Part shown: in pieces, positions 24,939 through 35,577 of the stretch | How the letters are laid out: the number at the start of each line of letters is the position of its first letter | How positions within the stretch are numbered: position 1 is the first letter of the stretch | From: Linnemannia hyalina | Lineage: Eukaryota; Mortierellomycota; Mortierellomycetes; Mortierellales; Mortierellaceae | Reading direction: 5' to 3' | Assembly: GCA_019671135.1 (NCBI GenBank) | Contig: JAHRHY010000014.1 | Span: 1,760,221-1,824,220, forward strand | DNA length: 64,000 nt | The notes under the pieces: model-generated | Seen by the model: the letters and a program-made list of their open reading frames with translations, nothing else | The model's database searches: none | Told to the model about the DNA's origin: nothing | Position numbers and translations under genes: made by a program

Positions 24939-26411
24939 ATGGCCGCCAACATCGCCGCCAATGTGGCACAGAGCCGCTTCGGAGAAGTCCCCGTAGTAGC
25001 CTCCAACCAAGACAAGGAGAGAACCTCTGCATCCGACATGCTTGCCTGTTGCTGGATGGGCAAGAACAAACTTGAGATGAAGAGAGTCGCTATGCCTGAA
25101 ATAACTGACGATGAAGATGTGCTACTTCGGATCACAGCAAGCACCGGTGAGTACTTTTTGTTGTTAATTTGAGACGGCGATATAACCTCATAGAACATAC
25201 AAATTAACAGGCCTTATAGTTTGTGGATCTGACTTGCACCTCTTCCATGGCGAGATTATGCAGCTCAAGACAGACGAGATCTTAGGCCATGAATGTGCGG
25301 GAATTGTCGAGAGGGTTGGCAGCAGTGTGACCGCTGTCAAACCAGGTGACCGTGTCGTTGCAGCGTTCAATGTCGCCTGTGGCAAGTGTCAATTTTGCCT
25401 CAAACAGCAATTCACTGCCTGTGATTGCACCAATAATAGCTCTGTCATGGAGAAGCTGTACGGTCACCGCACAGGTGGTGTTATGGGTTACTCACATGTA
25501 AGTTGTCAAAGCTTGCACTTGTTAGTCAAAGGAGCATGCAACTTGAGATCGTTACCAATACTAACCGAAATCTGTAGTTTGTTGGTGGGTTCTCAGGTAC
25601 GCAGGCTGAATACTGCCGTGTGCTTTACGGCAATACCAACTTACTCAAGATCCCTAGTGGACTCCCTGATGAGAAGGCTTTATACCTCTCAGATATCATT
25701 CCCACGTCTTATCATGCCGTTTGGGACGCTGGCGTTAAGGAAGGAGAGATTGTTGGTGTTTGGGGTCTTGGTCCCATAGGCTTGTGCGTAGTTCAGTGGC
25801 TTCGCAATGTCTTCAAGGCATCCCGCATCATTGTTGTCGATAATGTACCCCAACGTCTCCAGCTGGCGAAGGAACGATGGGGTGCAGAAACCGTCAATTT
25901 TGATGAATACACGGATGTTGCCGCAAGGGTGAATGAGCTTGTACCAAGCGGCTTGGATCGCTCGATCGATTGCGCAGGGTTTCGGTACGCCAAGTCATTG
26001 GTTCATAGGATTGAGCGAGCTGTTGGTCTCGAGACCGACACCAGCGAGAGCATCAACGAGATGGTGCGCTCTACCAAGAAGTTTGGTACTGTCGCTCTCA
26101 TTGCGGATTATGCGGCGTATACAAACCATCTCTTGATCGGCGGTATTATGGAGAAAGGTATACGACTCATTGGATGCGGACAGGCACCCATTCAACGGCA
26201 CTGGAACGAATGTCTCCAACATGTTGTGGAGAATCGATTCGACCCTACTGTCATTTTGACGCACAGGTTCCGCTTGGAGGATACGGTGGAGGTTTACAGG
26301 TTGTTTGATCTCAAGCAATCCGGTATTATAAAGGTGTTCCTCGAGACCAGGTTCAGTGCTCCTACAGAGCCTGGTACTCCCGCGCTCGTATCCACGAAGG
26401 ATATAGAGTAA
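24939..26411 (+). CDS. Zinc-dependent medium-chain dehydrogenase (alcohol/formaldehyde-dehydrogenase-like)
   Basis: join(24939..25146, 25211..25497, 25578..26411), 442 residues. Introns are 64 and 80 bp with GTGAGT and GTAAGT donors. The catalytic zinc site is built from VCGSDLH (Cys/Asp), GHECAG (His-Glu, about 95) and a later Cys. The structural zinc loop CGKCQFCLKQQFTAC is present (about 125-140). The NAD(P)-binding motif is GVWGLGPIGLCVVQWL (about 225), followed by RIIVVDN with an acidic residue after the second beta strand, favouring NAD. IDCAGF and a long SESINEMVRSTKKFGTVAL segment match the formaldehyde dehydrogenase-like branch. It should oxidise an alcohol or aldehyde adduct; substrate is not deducible. 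The N-terminal ~50 residues before MKRVAMPEI are an extension of unclear role. Confidence 0.88.
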
Positions 26412-26439
26412 AAACCTGCGCGTCGATAATAAAGTGCTT

Positions 26440-27485
26440 CAATCAGTTGATCAACCAAAACGCGGTTTCGACTTTTTTTTGGAAATGATCATTCGCCAAT
26501 GTTCCGAACGGCCCTCAGATTCCTATTGTTTTCTCTTGATTCATAACCTCATTCATCACAACTTGCCTTTTTTGCATGCACCTACATTGGGTCATCGCCG
26601 GAATTGAAATGCCCGATGTTGCTTGATCAGTTTAATTGGATTACATGCATCATGGTTTCCTTTTTTAGCTTGCGGGGTCTTTTTAGTTTCTATCTACCTT
26701 CACACTTCAATGACTTACTTCCGCAATCCTGTACGATCTTCTTTCAAAGTGTGGAGCTCCTACCCAAAGCCTTTGTATCTGACATGTGCATGACTTTACA
26801 CGGGTTTAGCACGCACTGAGCTGTTTTTTTTATACCGCAAGCTCAGATATATTGAAAGCAGTTATATACAGACGACATCAGGTGAGACTTTTGATGCGCG
26901 AACCAGCCATTCTCAATAGAGTGTAATATCATGACAATATGTGAAATCGTCCTAGAACCATGTAACAAAACCTACCTTAACGATATCTTCTATAATTGAT
27001 AAAAAGTCCCGCAAGTTTTCTCTTTTCTCCGATGTCTTCTGTATATAACTGCTCTCAATGTATCTGTAGAAAGTGTATTAAGCTTGCGGTGTAAAAAAAA
27101 ACAGCTTAACGCGTGCTAAACCGATGTAAAGTCATGCATATGTCAGATACAAAGATTTTGGGTAGGAGCTCCAAACTTTGAAAGAAGATCGTACAGGATT
27201 GCGGAAGTAAGTCATTGAAGTGTGAAGATATATAGAAACTAAAATGACCCCGCAAGCTAAAAAAGGAAACCATGATGCATGTAATCCAATTAAACTGATC
27301 AAGCAACATCGGGCATTTCAATTCCGGCGATGACCCAATGTAGGTGCATGCAAAAAAGGCAAGTTGTGATGAATGAGGTTATGAATCAAGAGAAAACAAT
27401 AGGAATCTGAGGGCCGTTCGGAACATTGGCGAATGATCATTTCCAAAAAAAAGTCGAAATCGCGTTTTGGTTGATCAATTGATTG
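26440..27485. mobile_element. 1.05-kb palindromic (foldback/MITE-like) element
   Basis: Two arms of about 400-430 bp are inverted copies. The left starts CAATCAGTTGATCAACC and the right ends GGTTGATCAATTGATTG. Both arms give the same 71-codon frame (from 26604 plus and 27321 minus) with few differences, a consequence of the palindrome rather than a gene. The ~150-bp unpaired centre shows no coding capacity. It lies just downstream of the dehydrogenase stop and may supply or disturb its terminator. Confidence 0.8.
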
Positions 27486-27530
27486 TAACACTTTATGGGC
27501 TACGAAGACAACGAAGGAAGTCTTAACGTC

Positions 27531-27725
27531 CATTATCCGAGCAGACGAGCCATGTCTGTGCCCTCCCAACCCTCCCTTTCGTTTAGTTTAGTTTTTCTTT
27601 TTCTCTTTTCTTTCGTGCTCGGTCAGAATGATGGTGTGAAGAGATCGAGCAGGCTCATTTTTCTCGAGTGCAACCAATGAAGATTGATTACACAGACATG
27701 GCTCGTCTGCCCTAGCTGGATAATG
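27531..27725. mobile_element. Short MITE with ~30-bp inverted ends
   Basis: The left end CATTATCC followed by GCAGACGAGCCATGTCTGTG matches, inverted, CACAGACATGGCTCGTCTGC followed by GGATAATG. The interior is T-rich and non-coding. Confidence 0.75.
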
Positions 27726-27779
27726 AAAATAGGGTTTGGACATCCTCAGGTTTTTATTAAAAAACAACTTCCAAAAGCA

Positions 27780-27840
27780 CAATCGTCCTTCGTCCCTCGT
27801 CCCTCGTCCCTCATTCCTCGTCCTTCGTCCTCTCGTCTTG
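27780..27840 (+). repeat. CCCTCGT heptamer-like minisatellite
   Basis: Tandem CGTCCCT/CGTCCTT units form a short simple repeat between the MITE and the stranded exon. Confidence 0.7.
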
Positions 27841-27870
27841 TTGCACACATCAACAAATACATCAACAGTA

Positions 27871-28324
27871 TGACACCCTGGCACATCCCGACTACACCCT
27901 TGGAATCGATGCTATTGATCCGTCGAATTCTAATGACATTGGTTCAGAACACCATCGGAAGCGGCGCAACAGTGATCAGCCGACTTCCTTCCAACCGCCC
28001 GTCTATGGCCGCTCGGTATCGTCGCCACAACTCGGCGCTTATCCCTCTTCCAGTCAGCCCCCCTATCAACCAGCCAAATTTCCTGCAACATCGATATGGC
28101 CAGACTTTACTCAGTTTCGAAGATATACTGCGCCTTCATTATCGTCCAGGACACTTTCAGAATCGACATCATCCTCTCATGGTCCAGCACAATCCACACT
28201 GCATCCTGGGTCAAACCCCAGGTCCATGGCAACACCTTTGACTCCACACAACCTCCGCATAATTGCTTCTGAATCGGTCTTCACCCCTTCCAAGAAGAAA
28301 AGAGGCAAGAGCAAGGCCGAATAA
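27871..28324 (+). pseudogene. Stranded 3' exon of a Ser/Pro-rich host protein
   Basis: After a possible acceptor (ATCAACAG at 27862-27869) one frame stays open to TAA at 28324. It encodes YDTLAHPDYTLGIDAIDPSN, HHRKRRNSDQP, a Ser/Pro/Gln-rich stretch and a basic end SKKKRGKSKAE, probably a nuclear localisation signal. There is no ATG and no matching upstream exon. The 1.4 kb before it consists of inserted hairpin elements. The likely explanation is a gene cut by insertions, leaving the last exon. An upstream promoter or exon further away cannot be excluded. Confidence 0.5.
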
Positions 28325-28358
28325 CCTGTGCGGATCCTACGCTTACAGTCTCTCTTTG

Positions 28359-28853
28359 GGAGGCCTTTCAGGTCCAAGTTATTATATGGTGTTTGTTACA
28401 TCTCTGTAGATCTCGACAATATCCATAGCGACTATGGGATGAGAATGTATATATGATACCAAGCATATAAGACAACCATTGTAACATTTTTTGTTTAACT
28501 ATCCTACTAAACACCAACCTATTCTCCAAACAACAAAGTCTTCTTATTTTTCGCACACCACACTCTTGAATGTGTCCATCTACTATTAACCTGTAACCCT
28601 CACTGCAAGATTCGCCAGAGTAGTTCTTGTATGTGATCATCTAAAGCACTTGTACTCTCAACTGTATCTTTGGGGCGAAATACAGAGGAGAGATTACATT
28701 TTAAAAATTCTTGTGCTGTCTATTGCTATTTTATTCTGTGTTCTGTTGCCCACTATAGAGAGATATGTCATCTATGAAAGTCAACACTCCGTTCCTTGGG
28801 CTTTGGATATTTTTTATATGCCTTTTTATATCCTCTGCACATGAAGGGGCCGC
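28359..28853 (+). repeat. R repeat, copy 1 (495 bp)
   Basis: It starts GGAGGCCTTTCAGGTCCAAG and ends CACATGAAGGGGCCGC, the same limits as the four other copies. It sits 34 bp after the stranded exon's stop and directly joins the hAT relic. The two ends share only weak inverted similarity. A 64-codon frame with a hydrophobic centre (ILVLSIAILFCVLLP) is kept in all copies but lacks an ATG. Confidence 0.85.
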
Positions 28854-28923
28854 TTGGTGGATCCTAGTTTGGTGCCAATTTTACGCTGACGTACCCCTAG
28901 GCCGCATCCCGACCCGCGAGGCC

Positions 28924-31134
28924 ATGACTGCCGTTCCTCCTCTCGAGTGCCTGAAACTGTTGCTGGATGTCCCGATTGAGAAGGCCACGCGCGACGACAG
29001 CGAGCTTGGGCATTTTTACAAGAACATCAAAGGGATGGGTTTTTATTGCCAAGTGCCGGTCGGGCCCGACAACGCCAATTCTCCTGATCCCAACGCCGAT
29101 TCTCCTGATCCCAACGCCCCCGGCGATGCCAACGTTAACTTGGATCAAGACGGTCTTCATCATCCTTCAGCCGTATGCAATCAACATTACCCAAACGCCA
29201 ATACCCGATCAAGCGTGGGCCACCTTTTGGCAGCTCATTTCAATTTGCGTGAAGCCGTTTGTAATTTTCGACTACTGCAGCAAATGGTCCAGAATCCCGA
29301 AAAGTTTGCTGAATTAGATGACGAAACGCCGCGCACAAGTCCATGCCATTGTAAATCAGGAGCAGGAGCAGTAGTAGGAGCAGGAGCAGAGGAAGGTGTG
29401 ACCAACGACAACAACGTCCATTCGTTTTACCAAGATTTGCACCTTCGAGTTCTCACGGCTGGATCGATCTCCATGAGAGCAATGCAGAGCAAGGAATTCA
29501 AATCATTGATGTCATTCTCCAATCCCGTTCTCGGTGTTCCAGGCGAGGATTCTTTGTGGAGCAGACTTGAGCAAAACAATCGAAAAGACAAACTTGATCT
29601 AATGCAGTACCTCCGTCAACCAGATCTGTTTGGCTCTATTACATCCGATTCATGGACGGGTAATGGCGACAGGAAATTTCTTGCGGTGACCTACAATTAC
29701 CTCACGCCACGTTTCACACTGGAAAAGGTCATCGTTGGAATGGAGGAAATAGACAAACCAAGCCAAAAGGCGGAAATTCTTCAGGAACTCCTTAGTAAGT
29801 GAGAAATAAGAACAGATTTACTAGGTCCATCCAAGTACAATCCTTTATGCTGGAAAATCTAGTAAAAGCAATGCTGTGAAAGTATCTACATAACATGTTC
29901 ATTGAGGCACTACATTAACTTACTTCCATTTTTCTTTGTAATGTATTTCGAAGTAAGGTCGCTCCAACAGTGGAACCTTCATGACAGAGTGGTCGCGGCA
30001 ACTACTGACCAAGGATCCAATATAAAAAGGTGCATGGAGCTTTTTGGGAGGACATCGGAAGTTATTTGGTGCCATGTGCGTCTCACTGCATCCAGCTCAC
30101 CATCAACAAGGCATGGAGGGACGGCAAAGCGGAGGCCCTCCTGAACAAGTGCAATAACGTCGCCAAGATCTTCAAGGGCAAGGGCGCTGTGTTATACCAC
30201 CTCAAAACCCTACAGAAAGTCTGGCAAAAACCGCTTACGACACAGGTCAAAAACGACACCCGATGGAATTCTCAGTACGAGATGTTGAAACGGATTTTGG
30301 ATCTCAGCATCTATATCAACATGACCGTCCGACATTTCAATCGCTGTCCCTCTGAACTACCGTCGCATATCAAACTTCAACATATCAAGGAATGCGAGCT
30401 TTCACAGGTGGAGATCGACACACTCCGCGAGCTCAAGGATGTCATGGCACCAGTAGTTGAATTTACCGACAGCATCGGATCATCCGCAATACCAACAACA
30501 TCGCTTATTTACACGACTGTCAGGAACCTCCTTCCACCACTCCAGAATCTCAATACAAGAGTTGCCAAGGCTGTTCATGTCGCATTGGATCAGCATATCA
30601 AGAGGGCATGGAACCTCGATAACGACTCGCCAGCAATCGATGCCATCCTAATCTCAATGTACCTCAACCCCGCCATATTACAAGACAGGATCTGGGACGA
30701 ACCCAACGGCGATTCGACTCACAGGGCCAAGGCTGAAAGCCTTATCACCACCAAGATCGAGGAGGTCATGATGAAGAATAGGGAATGGTAAAGTCTGCCT
30801 AAGCGCAACTTGCGTGACGAAGCAGGCGCGAAGCTCGTCCAGTACAAAGGTGAGGTGATGGACTTTTCTGCCGAGTGCTCTCAGTTTCTCACTACGCCTC
30901 ACCTTTTTTGGAAGCAGTTTTCTACTGTAGCGCCATTGCACGTCGGTATCTTTCCATTCAAGCAACATCGTGCGAATCCGAACGAGTGTTCAGCAGAGCT
31001 GGAAGTATCCTTTCTAAACGCAAAACCGCTCTTAGAACTCCTCACTTTCGCGACATTCTAGTTGCTCCGAGTTATTCTGCTGCTATAGATACTTTTCGAT
31101 TAGAGATTCGGCATCTACCAGAAGCCATTGTTTA
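28924..31134 (+). pseudogene. Broken hAT-superfamily transposase
   Basis: The first part (28924-29800) ends in SITSDSWTGNGDRKFLAVTY, the first catalytic Asp block. A gap of about 150 bp with a GTAAGTGAG donor, probably an intron, leads to DRVVAATTDQGSNIK, the second Asp. A one-base shift at the A-run near 30028 continues as EDIGSYLVPCASHCIQLTIN, then NDTRWNSQYEMLKRIL (hAT RW motif). A stop at 30791 and further shifts precede ARRYLSIQATSCESERVFSR and AGSILSKRKTALR, the hAT dimerisation motif. No BED zinc finger is visible at the N-terminus. The protein is interrupted and therefore inactive; ends of the transposon were not identified. Confidence 0.85.
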
Positions 31135-31229
31135 GTCTAGTATTATTTTTTCTTTTATTTTCGATTACATTTGTTAACAAAGATTGAAGTGAAATCTACA
31201 GTATACACTTATCAGGATGGTTCTTGCTT

Positions 31230-31330
31230 AGTGTTTCTCAAGAACATAGTGCATTCGCATTCGCATTCGCATTCGCATCATGTAAAATTAATGGAAACCC
31301 CTTTATTCGCATTCGCATTTGAGAAACACT
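31230..31330. mobile_element. 101-bp hairpin element with GCATTC repeats
   Basis: AGTGTTTCTCA at the left and TGAGAAACACT at the right are perfect complements. The interior has several GCATTC hexamers. It is too small to code; probably a short MITE or a foldback. Confidence 0.6.
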
Positions 31331-31557
31331 ATTCTTGCTCATCATTAGGTGCAGGTCCGTTGGCGAGTGCCGTTCTATCTGCACTAATAAGCCTGTTCGC
31401 GGTGCGAATAGTTTATAAGTTACGAAGTGCGTAAGGTAGTGCTGTGACCGACATGGTGAGCGACCGATTATTTTGACCATCGCTTTACATGGGATTAGTG
31501 CAGAAAAAATATACTACCCCTTAAATTTTCACGCTCGCTCACATCTGAAGAAGTACA

Positions 31558-31690
31558 GTAAGGGTGTGTGAGTGTGGGTGTAAGTTGAGTGAGTGAGTGA
31601 GTGAGTGAGTGAGTGAGTGAGTGTGGGTGTGAATGTGGGTGTGAATGTGAAAGTGAGTATGTGTGAGTGTGTGAATATGTGTGAGGGGGG
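31558..31690 (+). repeat. GTGA/GTGTGG simple repeat
   Basis: A run of GTGA units (31587-31622) is followed by GTGTGGGTGTGAAT-type repeats. Confidence 0.85.
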
Positions 31691-32372
31691 AAAGAAAGGG
31701 ACAAAGATAAACGGCTACATTTCAATGGGCCATGGTGGAGACATTGTTGCAAAAAGATGTGGTGGCTAGGCTGTGGCGGCGATGCCTTAGATTAGCAGTC
31801 ATACTCTTTAGTAGACATAGCATTAGTAGTGCGCCCAGCCCTCTTGTCTGCTCTTTGTGCTTTTACACATCACTTGGACGAGAGCAGTATTGACAAGAGT
31901 TTCGCTGGCGCGCTGCAGTGTATCGTTTCGTATGACTCTTTAGAACGCTATTATCACTATCCCCGACTATCAACCCCCTCTCAACCTACAACCCCTCCCC
32001 CCCCGTACCAATTGAGGACTTAACAGCGGTCCTACAACTCTGGCCTTCGACCCTCTCCCCTGAGTAACAACATGTTATATTTTCACTAGAGGGAGGTTGA
32101 TTAAACTGAAAGAAACCTGTATATTTAGAACTCGCTCTCTATTGGTCAAACCTTCTTTGACCTGATGTCCCGATTTCTTTGACCTGATGTGGGTGTGACA
32201 AAAAAGAGAATTGACCTGTTCTTTCAGTTTCTAAGCCACCACTTGACCTGTTATCGACCAAATGTTCCTGTTCTCACATCAGCCCAGACCTCTGCCTACG
32301 ATATTCGCGATCTCAAGATTTAATCTTGTGTTACCATGCCCCCCTCGATTTTTTTTTGGTGCTACTGTAGTC
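31691..32372. other. Intergenic, nothing recognised
   Basis: No ORF with a domain occurs. A short repeated phrase TTTGACCTGATGT (about 32156 and 32178) is the only structure noted. Confidence 0.5.
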
Positions 32373-32660
32373 GATCTAGACCATCTTTTGATTTTTTTCT
32401 TTTTCTCCAGCCATTGGTCCTCTCGCCATCCTTGTTCCCGTTCATGCAGGAAGTATACCGCGGAAAAAAAGAACAACGAACCGTCCTGAAAATGATCTGG
32501 ACCATCTTTTGATTTTTTCTTTCTCTCCAGCCATTGGACCTCTCGCCATCATTGTTCCTGTTCACAATCACCATGTACCAATTGACCATGCAGGAAGTAT
32601 ACCGCGGAAAAAAAGAACGACGAACCGTCCTGAAAATGATCTGGACCATCTTTTCTCCCC
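32373..32660 (+). repeat. Tandem repeat of 121/144 bp units
   Basis: Units start at 32373, 32494 and 32638 with GATCTRGACCATCTTTT. They contain CCAGCCATTGG, CTCTCGCCATC, GCAGGAAGTATACCGCGG and CCGTCCTGAAAAT. The third unit is cut short. A diverged echo (ATGCAAGAATTATTGCCGCGG) lies near 32733. Confidence 0.8.
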
Positions 32661-33563
32661 TCTCTGGTCATCTTTGGTCTTTTTACTTTGCTCGTAAGCC
32701 ACAACCATGACCATGGTGCGTGACCTTCGACCATGCAAGAATTATTGCCGCGGACAAACGCTCGAAAAAAACTTGGCAAAGGTCAAAGACCCCCACTGTG
32801 GAGAAACCTCTTCTTTGAATACACAGTCAAGTTTATTTTGATCAGATTCACCGTACTCTAACTTCGCCTCTACCAGCTTACCTCCCTTGGACTGCCATGA
32901 TAGCCAGCAGCCACCTCTCTCTCCCAAAACTAAATTTAGTCTTTGCAGTTGCCCTCGTAATCTAGAACCGACACTGGGTCTGTCAGTATCAAGAAACCGC
33001 GTTGTATGGCATACATACATACATACAGTTCAGTACGCCTTCTCTAAATCTCCTCCAAATATAATATAAAAAAAAATCCGCATACATTTCGCATTACGTA
33101 CTCTCTCGCAAGGGTGCAGCTCAGCAAAATCACATACCAATTTTTCTTTCAAAAAAAAAAAATTAATCTCTGGCCATTAATCCTCCCATTTTTCTTATTC
33201 ACGACCACCACCATGATCATCACCCATGCAGGAGCCATGCGGAGTAGAAATCTCGGATGCACTTTGGCAACGATCTGGACTCAAATTTTCTCTTTATCTT
33301 TGGACACGAAGCCACACCGAGGAGAAACCTTGGATGCACTTTGGCAACTATCTAGACCGAGGCTGCCACTTTCTCTCCGGCTTCTTCGTCCCTCAAAGGT
33401 TTCCAAAAATATTTAAAGACGTGACATTCCCCCTTCATCTACTTCCTCACAATCTTCAAAGCTTCCTTTTACATCATCACCCAGCGACACCTACCAAAAC
33501 CTCCTGTATCAATTTCCATCAAGTCAACTTCTTCACCAAACAATCAAAAAAAAAAAAAACGCC
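32661..33563. other. Leader and promoter side of the glycine-zipper gene
   Basis: No gene is supported. Two near-identical phrases, GGATGCACTTTGGCAAC at about 33256 and 33332, form a short ~76-bp duplication. T- and A-runs precede the ATG at 33564. Confidence 0.5.
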
Positions 33564-34873
33564 ATGGGCTTTTGGGACATTATCTCTGACGCATTCTCCC
33601 GCGACGGCTCCGTCACCTGCATCCTTGAAAAGATCCCGGTCGTAGGGTATGGCGTGGCTACCGTCCAAGCCATCACCGGCAACCCCGACCACGCCAAGCG
33701 CGCCCTTGCTACCAGCACCAACAGCCTCATCACTACTGCGGGCGCGGTCGGTGGCTTTGTTGTTGGCGGGCCTTTGGGGGCCGTCGCAGGTGGTGCTTTG
33801 GCCTCTCAAGTGGGCATGGTCACTGAGTTTGGCATCAGCAAAACCATAGACGACGACAAGGTCAAGGGCGACGTCGGCGCACTATCCATCAAGAGAGCTC
33901 TCGTGGACGCGGCTATCGGTGGTGCAACTGGACTGATCGGAGGCGGGGCTGGCGTGAGTAGTGAGTTAAAATGTAGGGGGAAAACTGAAGACGAGAAAGA
34001 AGATGGTCGTTGACCCGTTTATTGAGCACACTAATTTATAGAGAATTCTTCGTCAAATAAAAACTAACCCTGTATTTCGCCAAGGGCAGGCAAGACTGTG
34101 GGCAAGATCGCGATCGATGCCTCGACGCAAGCGGCGAGAAATATGGCCATAAAATCGGTGGCGAATGCCATTGCCAGCAATACAGGAAAGGAGGCAGGAA
34201 AGGCCCGTCACTGCTGCAAGTGTGTCGGTAATGGCGCAGAGCGCCGAAAAGTATGTTTCTTTCTTTCCTCCCTTCCTTTTTTTTGTATGGCGTTTTTGAG
34301 TTGTCTCTGAGTAATTCAGATAACATAACTAATGTGTGTTTTTCTGTAAATGACCTTAAACAGAGCTATAGCCAATAACGGGGATAATGATCCCAAACCC
34401 AAGAAAGAGAAGATCAGAGTGGTTACCATTGCCCAGGAGTGCGTGGCAAGGCAAGTGAACCTTGCGTGCAAAAAGTTCGCAAAGGATGTTCCCCTGCAGG
34501 CCATCGTTGACGCCTATGACCAGTTCGCTCTTTACTGGGATACCTTTGTCGTTGTGGGCAAGCCTTGGTACGAGGCAAACATTGTGTTGAGAGTCAAATC
34601 GCGGCGTTCGAAACGAAAAAAGACTTCCTACCGGGACAAGACGGGTAATGGACGAGGGTCGAGAGATAGACAAAGGCGGTCATTCATCTGTACGAGCAAC
34701 ACCTGCCAGTCGACTCATTTCAGCAAAAGATTGTTGATATGTATGTTAACAACCAACCAGTTGGGGAAAGGTATATTCTGGAAAAGGTCATGGCGAACGC
34801 TTGGGCGATCAACTTGCAGGTCGAACAACTTCGAGTATTGATGCATGATGACTTTATGGAGAGGGAGTTTTAA
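33564..34873 (+). pseudogene. Glycine-zipper protein gene, frameshifted
   Basis: Exon 1 (33564-33953) encodes MGFWDIISDAFSRDG, a hydrophobic Gly-rich segment (GGFVVGGPLGAVAGGALASQ, then GGATGLIGGGAG) and ends at a GTGAGT donor. Exon 2 begins about 34095 and runs to a GTATGT donor at 34251. Within it an extra C near 34204 throws the frame: read one base later it gives VTAASVSVMAQSAEK, which joins exon 3 (from 34363) in phase. Exon 3 reads NNGDNDPKPKKEK and KPWYEANIV, then shifts frame, crosses stops near 34645-34672, and resumes coherently to VLMHDDFMEREF before TAA at 34873. The glycine-zipper spacing suggests membrane insertion or self-association. I know similar proteins as uncharacterised families in Mortierella-type fungi (from memory, unchecked). 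Confidence 0.6.
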
Positions 34874-34959
34874 CTCGTCACCACCGCCCCCGTCACCACA
34901 CGGCGTGTCTTGTATCTGACTTTAGTCTCTCTGCACTACCTTTCTACCCTTTCTTTCTA

Positions 34960-35454
34960 GCGGCCCCTTCATGTGCAGAGGATATAAAAAGGCATATAAA
35001 AAATATCCAAAGTCCAAGGAACGGAGTGTTGACTTCCATAACTGGCATATCTCTTCATAGTGGGCAACAGAACACAGAATAAAATAGCAATAGACAGCAC
35101 AAGAATTTTTAAAATGTAATCTCTCCCCTGTATTTCACGACAAAGATACAGTTGAGAATACAAGTGCTTTAGATGACCACATACAAGAACTACTCAGGCG
35201 AATCTTGCAGTGATGGGTACAGTTTAATAGTAGATGAACACATTCAAGATATTGGTGAGCGAAAAATAAGAAGACTTTGTTGTTTGGAGAATGTAGTTGT
35301 GTTTAGTAGGATAATCGCGCAAGGAATGTTACAGTGGTTGTTTTAAATGGTTGATATCATACATACACTCTCCTCTAATGGACGCGGTGGATATCGTCAA
35401 GATCTGCAGAGATGTAACAAACACCATATGATAATTTGGACTTGAAAGGCCTCC
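34960..35454 (-). repeat. R repeat, copy 2 (495 bp)
   Basis: Same limits as the other copies, in minus orientation. It is nearly identical to copy 3 and somewhat more diverged from copies 1, 4 and 5 near the GGAGGCC end (TTTCAAGTCCAAATTATC). Confidence 0.88.
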
Positions 35455-35577
35455 TAGGTGGAAGTGTCGAAGACATGTTACATTTTTAAAAAGTTCATGC
35501 TATATATACAACCACAAATGCCAACTGTTGACAATTGGATAGTTTTTAAAATATCTACTCTTCATCTGTCTCAACAA

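Noticed and set aside
26604..27321. A duplicated 71-codon gene on opposite strands
   Set aside because: It is the same palindrome arm read twice, without codon bias or domain.
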